Source: Caldilineaceae bacterium (GTDB lineage: Bacteria; Chloroflexota; Anaerolineae; Caldilineales; Caldilineaceae). Taken from it: a DNA stretch of 6,244 bases. The notes under the pieces are model-generated. The model ran no database searches and was not told the origin of the DNA. It was given only the letters and a program-made list of their open reading frames with translations. Every line of letters begins with the position of its first letter. The first letter of the stretch is position 1. Both the position numbers and the translations under genes were made by a program. The DNA lies in NCBI GenBank assembly GCA_024643705.1, contig JAHEML010000243.1, forward strand, positions 1-6,244. The letters run 5' to 3'. Below, in pieces: positions 1 through 5,480 of this stretch.

Positions 1-477
1 CACGGCGACCACCCGATCTGTATGACCTGTCCATGTGTAGCTGGGTTGGTGGGTAGAAAGATTCCAAAGCAGGAGAGTCTGATCGTCTGATGCGGAGAGT
101 AGTGCGCCTTGGGTTGTGAACTGTAGCGAGCGCACCGGGCCGGAATGGCCTTTGAGGATATGTGTGGAGCGGCCTTCGTCAATATGCCAGCAACGGATCG
201 TGCCATCCACCGAGCCGGAAAAAGCCATCTCACCATCGGGATCGATGACCAGAGACGTCACAGGCGCGGCGTGGCCGATGAGAGTCGTCAACGCCGCGCC
301 TGTTGCCAAATCCCACAGGATCAACGTGCCGTCAGTCGCAGCCGAAAGGCCGCGCCTACCATCCGGGCAAAAAGCAACAGCCTGCACCTGGCCCGCATGG
401 CCGAGCATCCGCCGGAGAAGTGCTGGCGGTGTGGTGTGGGTAGCCCAGCGTGTCGTGAATGGGTCAGTCCGAATCAC
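1..477 (-). CDS. WD40 repeat (beta-propeller) protein, 3' end outside window
   Basis: The minus-strand frame encodes consecutive WD40 repeats. Three full repeats begin with GHAGQVQAVAFCPDG, GHAAPVTSLVIDPDG and GHSGPVRSLQFTTQG and end in ILWD, RCWHI and LLWNL; a fourth, GHTDRVVAV, is cut by the left edge. Each has the Gly-His opening, a DG/DD turn (TDGT, VDGT, SDDQ) and a closing Trp, with a spacing of about 40 residues. WD40 blades form propellers used as protein-interaction platforms; the partner and function cannot be told here. No signal peptide or membrane segment is visible in the part seen. The start is unresolved. GTG at 477 overlaps the tdk stop by 14 nt and is used here, but ATG codons at 516, 537 and 618 are in frame and none has a convincing Shine-Dalgarno. 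The gene probably follows tdk in one transcript. Family assignment is firm; the start is weak. Confidence 0.8.
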   Translation of the reverse strand, partial: MIRTDPFTTRWATHTTPPALLRRMLGHAGQVQAVAFCPDGRRGLSAATDGTLILWDLATGAALTTLIGHAAPVTSLVIDPDGEMAFSGSVDGTIRCWHIDEGRSTHILKGHSGPVRSLQFTTQGALLSASDDQTLLLWNLSTHQPSYTWTGHTDRVVAV

Positions 478-1099
478 GGGTATCCGATTCGGACTGGGAT
501 CGCTCCAGCCTTGCATTGGGTCTGCCGGGGATAGCATGGCAACGGCGGCAGCGCGCTTCGTAGCTTTCGCTGCCACCCACCAGGATGATTGGGTCGTCGT
601 AACGGGCTGGTCGGCCATCGATCAGCCGTTGGGTACGGCTGGCGGCTGCCCCACAGACAACACAAATCGCGTGCAGCTTGTCAACTTCTTCGGCCAGGGC
701 CATCAGCAGAGGCATTGGCCCAAAGGGTTCACCCCGGAAGTCCTGGTCCAACCCGGCAGCGATCACCCGCCTGCCCTGATCGGCCAATTCGCCACACACA
801 TCAGCAATCGTCCAATCAAAGAATTGGATTTCGTCGATGGCAACGATCTGGGTGCCGGGATCGACCATATCCAGAATATCCACGGCATTCTCCACGATCA
901 CAGCATCGTCTCTGGCAACACCATTGTGCGAGGCCACCCGCTCCAACCCATACCGATTGTCGATGAGAGGTTTGAAGACCTGGATGGTTCGTCGGGCAAT
1001 CTCGGCGCGGCGTATCCGCCGCAGCAATTCTTCGGTCTTGCCGCTAAACATGGAGCCGCAGATCAGTTCAATATGGCCTCCACCGGGTTGATCTTGCAT
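464..1099 (-). CDS. tdk: Thymidine kinase, type II (zinc-binding)
   Basis: ATP-dependent phosphorylation of thymidine to dTMP in pyrimidine salvage, in the cytoplasm. The 211-residue product has the type II order: P-loop G15-T22 (GSMFSGKT), FKPLIDNR at 42-49, and DEIQFFD at 89-95, which holds the Walker B aspartate and catalytic Glu90. The lasso domain has two zinc cysteine pairs, CVVC (146/149) and CRRC (184/187), with GGSESY between them binding the nucleoside. Start ATG 1099 is chosen because GGAG lies 9 nt upstream (1112-1109). Longer in-frame starts at GTG 1123 and ATG 1114 add 8 or 5 residues and lose that spacing. The last 20 or so residues form a polar tail (SQSESDTRDSD) beyond the usual family end. 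Part of that tail is encoded by the inverted repeat at 465-496. A terminator separates it from rpmE, so it may need its own promoter, which I cannot identify with confidence. Confidence 0.95.
   Translation of the reverse strand: MQDQPGGGHIELICGSMFSGKTEELLRRIRRAEIARRTIQVFKPLIDNRYGLERVASHNGVARDDAVIVENAVDILDMVDPGTQIVAIDEIQFFDWTIADVCGELADQGRRVIAAGLDQDFRGEPFGPMPLLMALAEEVDKLHAICVVCGAAASRTQRLIDGRPARYDDPIILVGGSESYEARCRRCHAIPGRPNARLERSQSESDTRDSD
465..496 (-). repeat. 11-bp perfect inverted repeat at the tdk stop codon
   Basis: CAGTCCGAATC (465-475) and GATTCGGACTG (486-496) are exact reverse complements around a 10-nt loop. The left arm covers two bases of the tdk stop codon (464-466), so in mRNA the hairpin forms from the last codons of tdk. 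It is not followed by a U tract on the minus strand (ACCCATTCACG), so it is not a canonical intrinsic terminator. It could be a 3'-end stabiliser, a translation-coupling hairpin for the WD40 gene, or a copy of a dispersed palindrome. Confidence 0.75.
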
Positions 1100-1168
1100 A
1101 TCACCAATCTCCATTGGATACACGTACGCATGTAGGATTCGTTAGACCCTAAACCTTAGCCTTTAAGC

Positions 1169-1202
1169 AAAAAGGCAGAGACGAAGTAAATTCATCTCTG
1201 CC
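1169..1202 (-). terminator. Rho-independent terminator after rpmE
   Basis: On the minus strand GGCAGAGA (1202-1195) pairs exactly with TCTCTGCC (1181-1174). Two further inner pairs (TC/GA) form after one mismatch, leaving a 7-nt loop. It is followed directly by TTTTT (1173-1169), then GCTTAAAGG. It lies about 50 nt after the rpmE stop and about 70 nt before the tdk start, so it closes the ribosomal protein operon. On the plus strand the hairpin is preceded, not followed, by the A/T run, so it works one way only. Confidence 0.9.
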
Positions 1203-1253
1203 CTCTGAACGCTACATTCTTGTTCGCTGCCCTACCTTGGTAGGTTGCTTCGG

Positions 1254-1601
1254 TTATGCTGCCGTTTCGGCGGCATATTTGGCAACCACTTCGGCCACGG
1301 CCTTTTCGGGGTTGTCGCCCCTGGCACGGGCCTTGCGGGCGGCTTCTTCCGATTCGCGCCGCACCTTCTCTTCGATCTGCTGGCGGGCTGTGGCACTCTG
1401 GCGAGCCTCCAAACGCTTGACAAAGCGCTCGACACGACCGACGGTGTCCACAATACGCTGCTCACCAGTGTAGAAGGGATGGCACTGGCTGCAAATGCTG
1501 ACTTGAATCTCCTGCAGAGTGCTGCCTGTCAGCCAGCTATTGCCGCAAGAGCAAGTAACCCTGGCATTTTCGTAATATGTTGGATGGATTTCCGCTCTCA
1601 T
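1254..1601 (-). CDS. rpmE: 50S ribosomal protein L31 with long C-terminal extension
   Basis: Large-subunit ribosomal protein. The first 65 or so residues match L31: MRAEIHP start, zinc cysteines C17/C19 and C37/C40 (CSCGNSW and CSQCHPFYTG), then RIVDTVGRVERFVKR. This is the zinc-binding (C+) form. The family is usually about 65-75 residues; this one is 115, with a tail from residue 66 on rich in Ala, Arg and Glu that should form a charged helix and ends KYAAETAA. The start ATG 1601 gives the canonical N-terminus, with AAAGGG about 9 nt upstream; an upstream in-frame extension of 9 residues is dismissed. The start lies one base after the rpmA stop, so translation is probably coupled. Last gene before the terminator at 1169-1202. 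Confidence 0.96.
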   Translation of the reverse strand: MRAEIHPTYYENARVTCSCGNSWLTGSTLQEIQVSICSQCHPFYTGEQRIVDTVGRVERFVKRLEARQSATARQQIEEKVRRESEEAARKARARGDNPEKAVAEVVAKYAAETAA

Positions 1602-1602
1602 C

Positions 1603-1866
1603 TTAGTTCGCCCTTTCCGGATAGACACTGACGCGTCGCCGGTTCTTCTTTTCCCATTCGAAGGTCACATAACCATCAATGGTTGCAAATAGTGTGTCAT
1701 CGTTGCCTCGGCCTACATTTTTGCCGGGGAAAATACGGGTACCGCGCTGGCGCACCAAAATGCTGCCAGAGGTCACCTCTTCGCCGCCAAACCGTTTGAC
1801 GCCCAGGCGCTGTCCATTGGAATCGTGGTTGTTGCGGCTAGAGCCGCCACCTTTTTTGTGAGCCAT
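1603..1866 (-). CDS. rpmA: 50S ribosomal protein L27
   Basis: Large-subunit protein whose N-terminus reaches the peptidyl transferase centre. The 87-residue product starts MAHKKGGGSSRNNHDSNGQR and continues LGVKRFGG, GSILVRQRGT and FPGKNVGRGNDDTLFA, the conserved L27 core. Length is normal. The N-terminus begins directly with AHKKGGG, without the cleavable extension known from Firmicutes. The start ATG 1866 has AAAGGA about 9 nt upstream; the longer open frame to 1914 has no family match. It lies 71 nt after rplU and 1 nt before rpmE in the operon. Confidence 0.97.
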   Translation of the reverse strand: MAHKKGGGSSRNNHDSNGQRLGVKRFGGEEVTSGSILVRQRGTRIFPGKNVGRGNDDTLFATIDGYVTFEWEKKNRRRVSVYPERAN

Positions 1867-1937
1867 TGTCGCTTGTCCTTTCGTTCCTCTATAACCAACC
1901 CGCTCAAATATCAACCCAACGAATACGGTCTGGTCAA

Positions 1938-2249
1938 TTACGCTTCGATCGACTGGATTTGGAGCCGTGTCAGATATTGGCGATGACCCCGGCGCACACG
2001 GATGCGCTTTTTGGGGCGATAACGGAAGACCAGTATCTTCTCGCCACGATGTTGCCCTGTAATCTTTGCCGTGACAGTAGCCCCGTCTACAATCGGTTGG
2101 CCGATTTTCACATCGTCCCCGTCGGAGACAAGCAACACATCAGACAAGCTGATGGTGTCGCCCACATTGCCATCCAATTTTTCAACTTCAAAAATGTCAC
2201 CGGGGGTCACCCGGTACTGCTTTCCACCTGTGCGTACAACTGCGTGCAT
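1938..2249 (-). CDS. rplU: 50S ribosomal protein L21
   Basis: Large-subunit protein that binds 23S rRNA near L20. The 103-residue product has the family's usual length and core: MHAVVRTGGKQYRV at the N-terminus, GDxxxVEKLD, a central VLLVSDGDDVKIGQP, and the basic C-terminus FRYRPKKRIRVRRGHRQYLTR. ATG 2249 is preferred because AAGGAG (2264-2259) lies 9 nt upstream. An ATG two codons earlier (2255) would be only 3 nt from it. The frame stays open upstream to 2423 and would add a hydrophobic stretch, but that part begins at the predicted transcription start and is treated as leader. First gene of rplU-rpmA-rpmE. Confidence 0.97.
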   Translation of the reverse strand: MHAVVRTGGKQYRVTPGDIFEVEKLDGNVGDTISLSDVLLVSDGDDVKIGQPIVDGATVTAKITGQHRGEKILVFRYRPKKRIRVRRGHRQYLTRLQIQSIEA

Positions 2250-2273
2250 GTGCATTTTCTCCTTTTGACCGCG

Positions 2274-2294
2274 TCCGGGGCGCAGATTCCCGGA
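2274..2294 (-). other. Small GC-rich hairpin in the rplU leader
   Basis: TCCGGG (2294-2289 on the minus strand) pairs with CCCGGA (2279-2274) around a 9-nt loop, ending 9 nt before the rplU Shine-Dalgarno (2264-2259). It lies in a leader of about 175 nt. It could affect ribosome access or be chance; L21 operons of other bacteria have regulated leaders, but no match to a known leader was established here. Confidence 0.3.
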
Positions 2295-2431
2295 ACTTTG
2301 TCTGGCGGCTTTGCGGTGATCTCTTTTTGATATCGACCACAAATAGGCAACAAAACAAAGCAATATCGATAAAATCAAAACTTGAGCAGAGGCATAGAAA
2401 ATCTTCTGATCCTCCACCCACACAAGCGATA

Positions 2432-2460
2432 AGTATAGCCGAAATGATCAGCCCAGTCAA
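2432..2460 (-). promoter_or_regulatory. Sigma70-type promoter of the rplU-rpmA-rpmE operon
   Basis: On the minus strand TTGACT (2460-2455) and TATACT (2437-2432) are separated by 17 bases. Each matches the consensus in 5 of 6 positions. Predicted transcription start is near 2425, giving a leader of about 175 nt before rplU. It faces away from the promoter of the plus-strand membrane protein gene; the two -35 elements are about 30 bp apart. Confidence 0.75.
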
Positions 2461-2490
2461 AACATTCAAACATTGTGTAGACATTGATTT

Positions 2491-2519
2491 TGTACAGGAA
2501 GACAAACATGTGCTATACT
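2491..2519 (+). promoter_or_regulatory. Extended -10 promoter of the TspO-related gene
   Basis: TATACT (2514-2519) is preceded by TGC, an extended -10 (TGn). TGTACA (2491-2496) lies 17 bases upstream and matches the -35 consensus in 4 of 6 positions. Predicted start is near 2526, 59 nt before the ATG at 2585. TGTACA is itself a palindrome, so it could also be part of an operator. Confidence 0.5.
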
Positions 2520-2584
2520 TGTGCAAAATATAGACACAAACAATTTGTACCACCTTTTGTCATTGAGAAACAGGAGTCCTTCTT

Positions 2585-3355
2585 ATGAATCGCGATATCA
2601 CACGCCAATTCTTCGCCATTGCCACATTTGTGCTGACCATTGTGATGAATGGCCTGGCAACATCTTTGCCGCTTAATGGGATGGACACGGGAGCCATCTC
2701 CGACATGTTCCCCAACTACTTTACACCAGCAGGCTATGTCTTTGCCATCTGGGGTATCATCTACCTGGGGTTAACAGCTTTCACCATTTATCACTCTTTG
2801 CCAAGCCAGCGGACAAACCCGCGTCTGCGCGCCATTGGCTGGTTGTTCATCGTCTCCAATCTCTTCAACAGCGCCTGGATTGTGGCCTGGCACTACCTCC
2901 AGTTCCCTCTCAGCTTACTGCTGATGTTAGGGATCGCCATCACCCTCCTCACCCTCTTTGTGCGGTTGGGCATTCGTCCCGCATCCCGGTTGGAACAGTG
3001 GGTTGTCCACGTTCCATTCAGCATCTACATGGGTTGGATCAGCGTAGCAACCATTGCCAACACGACAATTGTGCTGCAATACTTTGGCTTCGAAGGTGGC
3101 CCCCTGCCTGGACCGGTCTGGTCGGTGGCGGTGATGCTGGTAGGCACGGCCATTGCCGCTTACATTCTAAGCACCCGACGGAATGTTGCCTATGGCGCAG
3201 TTTTTGTATGGGCATTTATCGGCATTGCCGTCCAATACAGTTCAACTGATCTGGTGGCTTACACGGCTGCCGCATTGGCAGCGCTTGTGCTGATTATGGC
3301 CCTGATGGCGCTGGTGCGCGGCGGACAGGCTGCCCCTCGTCTACAGCACAGTTGA
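2585..3355 (+). CDS. Tryptophan-rich sensory protein, TspO/MBR-related membrane protein
   Basis: A 256-residue, strongly hydrophobic protein with about seven predicted membrane segments. The family traits seen are an N-terminal helix ending NGLATSLPLNG, the block FTPAGYVFAIWGIIYLG (about residues 46-62), SNLFNSAWIVAWHYLQFP (about 91-108), and many Trp in the membrane. TspO proteins bind porphyrins and are tied to tetrapyrrole, light or oxidative stress responses. Classic TspO has about 160 residues and five helices; this longer type carries extra C-terminal helices and is less well understood, so ligand binding is not assured. Start ATG 2585 has AGGAG (2572-2576) 8 nt upstream. It is monocistronic or loosely linked to the downstream selenoprotein gene, which has its own promoter. 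Confidence 0.75.
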   Translation: MNRDITRQFFAIATFVLTIVMNGLATSLPLNGMDTGAISDMFPNYFTPAGYVFAIWGIIYLGLTAFTIYHSLPSQRTNPRLRAIGWLFIVSNLFNSAWIVAWHYLQFPLSLLLMLGIAITLLTLFVRLGIRPASRLEQWVVHVPFSIYMGWISVATIANTTIVLQYFGFEGGPLPGPVWSVAVMLVGTAIAAYILSTRRNVAYGAVFVWAFIGIAVQYSSTDLVAYTAAALAALVLIMALMALVRGGQAAPRLQHS

Positions 3356-3371
3356 GCACCTTGTTTCACCG

Positions 3372-3400
3372 TTGACCCAAGCCAGCAAACATGTGATAAT
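3372..3400 (+). promoter_or_regulatory. Sigma70-type promoter of the selenoprotein gene
   Basis: TTGACC (3372-3377) and GATAAT (3395-3400) are separated by 17 bases. Each matches the consensus in 5 of 6 positions, and TGT just before the -10 makes it an extended -10. The predicted start is near 3407, about 43 nt before the GTG start codon at 3450. This makes the gene independent of the upstream TspO-related gene. Confidence 0.7.
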
Positions 3401-3428
3401 GGCGCTACCTTTCGTGGGTAGCGCCATT
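3398..3428 (+). promoter_or_regulatory. 12-bp palindrome overlapping the selenoprotein promoter (operator-like)
   Basis: AATGGCGCTACC (3398-3409) and GGTAGCGCCATT (3417-3428) are exact reverse complements with a 7-nt loop. The repeat covers the end of the -10 element, the predicted start site and the early leader. A repressor site is the simplest reading. It could also act as a terminator of the upstream gene (stop 3355), but only CGTTTC follows the stem, not a U tract. Confidence 0.65.
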
Positions 3429-3449
3429 CGTTTCACACAGGAGGCCATT

Positions 3450-4364
3450 GTGTCCGAAGAAACCGAATCGTTCATCGATTTCAAAAACTCGTTTTCGTAC
3501 GGCAGCCGCACGGACCTCAATTTCAAATTTCTCAAAGGCTTGAGCGAGGAAGCCGCGGCAGACTTTTTTCAACAGCTTCTCTGGAAACTGGGTGATGCCT
3601 ACGACAGTGATGACTGGTCATCTGTCATCGCCCATGTGCAGGATGGACAAGCCGCCAACTACGCCGGGGCCAGCCGCTGGGCCTACGACGATGCCCCCCA
3701 CACCCCGCTGGGCAAGCCTCTGGACGCGGCAACCATTGCACTCATCACATCTACCGGCCACTTTGTCGAAGGCGACGACCCCAAACCTTTCGGTATCGAG
3801 GAGATGACCCAGGACGAAGCTGCCCAGCGGATCGATGATTTTTTGAGAGAGGAGCCAACCCTTTCCGAGATACCCGTAGACACGCCCCACCACCGGCTGC
3901 GTGCCCGCCACGGCGGCTACGATGTCCGCGGTGTACTGGCGGATCACAACGTGGCACTGCCCATCGATCGTCTGCGGGCGCTGGCCGACGAAGGCATCAT
4001 CGGCAGCTTGCACCCAACCGCCTATTCCTTTGTGGGGGCATGCGCCCAGACACCCTTGACCAAACGCACCGCACCTACCTGGGCTGCTATGTGGAAATCT
4101 GCGGGGATCGACGGAGCTGTGCTTGTTCCTGTCTGACCGGTCTGTCACGTGTCCGTGGGACACGTTGCACGGGTGATGGAAGGCGTGGGGATTGCGACGG
4201 TGATTATCGCTGCCGACATCTTCCGGGAGCGTTTGGAAGCCATGAAAGTGCCGCGATTGTTGGCAACACCATTCTGGATGGGGCGTCCCCTGGGGCGAGC
4301 GGGCGACAGCGAAACCCAATGGGCAACCCTGCTGGCTGCGCTAGAACTTTTGGCTTCGGTCTGA
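3450..4364 (+). CDS. GrdB/PrdB-like selenoprotein (glycine/sarcosine/betaine reductase selenoprotein B family), UGA at 4134-4136 read as Sec
   Basis: A 304-residue protein if the in-frame UGA at 4134-4136 is decoded as selenocysteine (Sec229). Family landmarks are TPLGKPLDAATIALITSTG, DTPHHRLRARHGGYD, DHNVALPIDRLRALADEGII and GSLHPTAYSFVG before the UGA. At the UGA the text reads DGAVLVPV-U-PVCHVSVGHVARVMEG, the family's redox CPxCH site with Sec in place of the first Cys (UxxC, U229/C232). The 75 residues after it (ATVIIAADI, VPRLLATPFWMGRPLG, ETQWATLLAALELL) complete the family C-terminus. Known GrdB and PrdB cleave C-N bonds of glycine, sarcosine, betaine or D-proline with selenol chemistry; no partner grdA/C/D or prdA lies here, so the substrate is unknown. 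GTG 3450 is chosen because AGGAGG (3439-3444) lies 5 nt upstream; an ATG at 3405 would precede the predicted transcript start. Without Sec insertion the product would stop at residue 228 and lose the active site. Confidence 0.88.
4147..4165 (+). promoter_or_regulatory. Candidate bacterial SECIS hairpin
   Basis: ACGTGTCC (4147-4154), loop GTG (4155-4157) and GGACACGT (4158-4165) form a perfect 8-bp stem. The loop begins with G and lies 19 nt after the UGA at 4134-4136. Bacterial SECIS elements sit in the coding region just after the UGA and have a short apical loop with a G among its first bases, recognised by SelB; this one fits. The stem is encoded by codons for HVSVGHV, where relatives with Cys usually have HQTVGLV (from memory), so hairpin pairing may explain the unusual residues. 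Confidence 0.75.
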
Positions 4365-4365
4365 G

Positions 4366-5340
4366 TCACTCTTGGTCAGGTGAACCAACCCCCAACAGCC
4401 CCACTAGATCGTCATCGCCCAGCAGAGCCTTCACCTCGGCGAGGGTCGCAACCTGTCGGCCCGCGCCCAATTTCGATGCGGTCACCGCGCCGATGGCATT
4501 GGCAAAGCGAGCGGTCATTTGCGGCGACCAACCGTGCAAATAACCATAGATCACCCCAGCGTCGAAGCTGTCGCCAGCACCACTCGTATCCCGAACAGGC
4601 ACAACGAATCCAGGAACCTGCATCTCTAGCTGGGATGTAAAAACCGTACACCCCGCCCCGCCCTGCTTGACAATCACCCATTCCGGGCCATAACCCAGCA
4701 GCCGACGACCCGCAGTATTTGGATCGTCGAGACCCGTTGCCAACGCGGCCTCGTCTGCGGTGAGCAGGACCACCCGGCTGGCAGCCAGGGCCAACGCCAA
4801 CCGCTCTTCGCCCAAATTGTGAACGTCGGGTCCTGGATCGAAAAAGAGGGGGGTATCTACTGCCTGGGCCGTAGCGATGGCGTCGATCACCATGCCCGGC
4901 GACAGTTCGGCAAAAGCATAACCCTCGACAAAAAGCGCCCGGCTCGCACCAATCCGTTGTCGCCACTCAGCAGGGATGGTCAGATCCGGACTGGCAGACG
5001 TGCCACCGACGAAGGTGTGTTCGCCACCGGCCACCAGGGTCAACACAACAACTGTGCGCTTCTCGCCCGACAGTTCCACAGCAGACACATCCACCCCTTC
5101 CTGACCCAACACATCCAACAAGAAATGGCCGTGGAGATCATCGCCCACGCGAGAGAGCGCGCCGGCCTTCAGCCCAAGCCGCGACGCAGCAATAAGCAGA
5201 TTGCACGCGCCCCCCGGCTCGAGCACATGGCCGTGATCGAGCTGAAAGTGGCCTGCTTCTACTGGAAAGTGATCGATCTCCACTACAAAATCGACCACCA
5301 AGTCGCCTATGGCAAGAATGTCGCAAGAATTGTTTGGCAT
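4366..5340 (-). CDS. PfkB/ribokinase-family carbohydrate or nucleoside kinase
   Basis: A 324-residue kinase that should transfer phosphate from ATP to a hydroxymethyl group of a sugar or nucleoside. The N-terminus DILAIGDLVVDFVVEIDHFP and the GGACNLLIAASRLG block (from about residue 43) match the substrate side of the fold. DTSGAGDSFDAG at 251-262 is the second PfkB signature, with the anion hole GAGD and catalytic base Asp257. VIVKQGGAGC precedes it at the ATP site. Length is typical. ATG 5340 gives the family N-terminus, but no clear Shine-Dalgarno precedes it; the frame stays open upstream to 5898 with no family match. It lies 140 nt after the ADP-ribosylglycohydrolase-like gene, and its stop (4366-4368) faces the selenoprotein stop with one base between them. 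Substrate cannot be assigned: ribose, a nucleoside or another furanose are all possible. Confidence 0.9.
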   Translation of the reverse strand: MPNNSCDILAIGDLVVDFVVEIDHFPVEAGHFQLDHGHVLEPGGACNLLIAASRLGLKAGALSRVGDDLHGHFLLDVLGQEGVDVSAVELSGEKRTVVVLTLVAGGEHTFVGGTSASPDLTIPAEWRQRIGASRALFVEGYAFAELSPGMVIDAIATAQAVDTPLFFDPGPDVHNLGEERLALALAASRVVLLTADEAALATGLDDPNTAGRRLLGYGPEWVIVKQGGAGCTVFTSQLEMQVPGFVVPVRDTSGAGDSFDAGVIYGYLHGWSPQMTARFANAIGAVTASKLGAGRQVATLAEVKALLGDDDLVGLLGVGSPDQE

Positions 5341-5393
5341 GGATAAACTAGACGCTAATGAGATGATGAGATTCTGTCGCCAGGGGAATTGAA

Positions 5394-5435
5394 GCGTGAA
5401 ATGTGAGAAACGCTGAACAAACTCACGTTTCACGC
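5394..5435 (-). repeat. 14-bp inverted repeat between the hydrolase and kinase genes
   Basis: GCGTGAAATGTGAG (5394-5407) and CTCACGTTTCACGC (5422-5435) are complementary in 13 of 14 positions. The exception is a T opposite G on the plus strand, which is C opposite A on the minus strand. The loop is 14 nt. It starts about 45 nt after the hydrolase stop and ends about 50 nt before the kinase start. On the minus strand TTCAATTCCCC follows, too weak a T run for a confident terminator. It could be an operator, a processing or stabilising hairpin, or a dispersed palindromic repeat. Confidence 0.65.
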
Positions 5436-5480
5436 CCCAATACAAGAACGATACAGTTGATACTTTTGCTGCAAAGACTT

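Noticed and set aside
116..1135. Long plus-strand open frame of 339 codons opposite tdk
   Set aside because: It is antisense to tdk, whose P-loop, Walker B and zinc cysteines are unmistakable. The translation shows no family motif and looks like a shadow.
2250..2423. In-frame N-terminal extension of L21 with a hydrophobic segment (GTG at 2423)
   Set aside because: It begins at the predicted transcription start with no ribosome binding site. L21 has its normal length from ATG 2249, which has a well-spaced AAGGAG. Kept as leader sequence.
2519..2539. TTGTG...CACAA dyad after the TspO-related promoter
   Set aside because: The arms are only 5 bp in an AT-rich region, which is within chance expectation.
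3398..3428. Palindrome as rho-independent terminator of the TspO-related gene
   Set aside because: No U tract follows the stem in the plus direction, and a near-consensus promoter overlaps it, so an operator-like site is preferred.
4134..4136. The UGA as a true stop or sequencing error splitting a pseudogene
   Set aside because: No other frameshift or stop occurs. The downstream frame keeps family residues, the UGA sits exactly on the redox Cys position, and a SECIS-like hairpin follows. It cannot be fully excluded without checking the genome for Sec machinery.
4362..4364. Possible second Sec codon at the final TGA of the selenoprotein gene
   Set aside because: The family C-terminus is complete at this point, the following codons show no homology, and the opposite strand is the end of the kinase gene.
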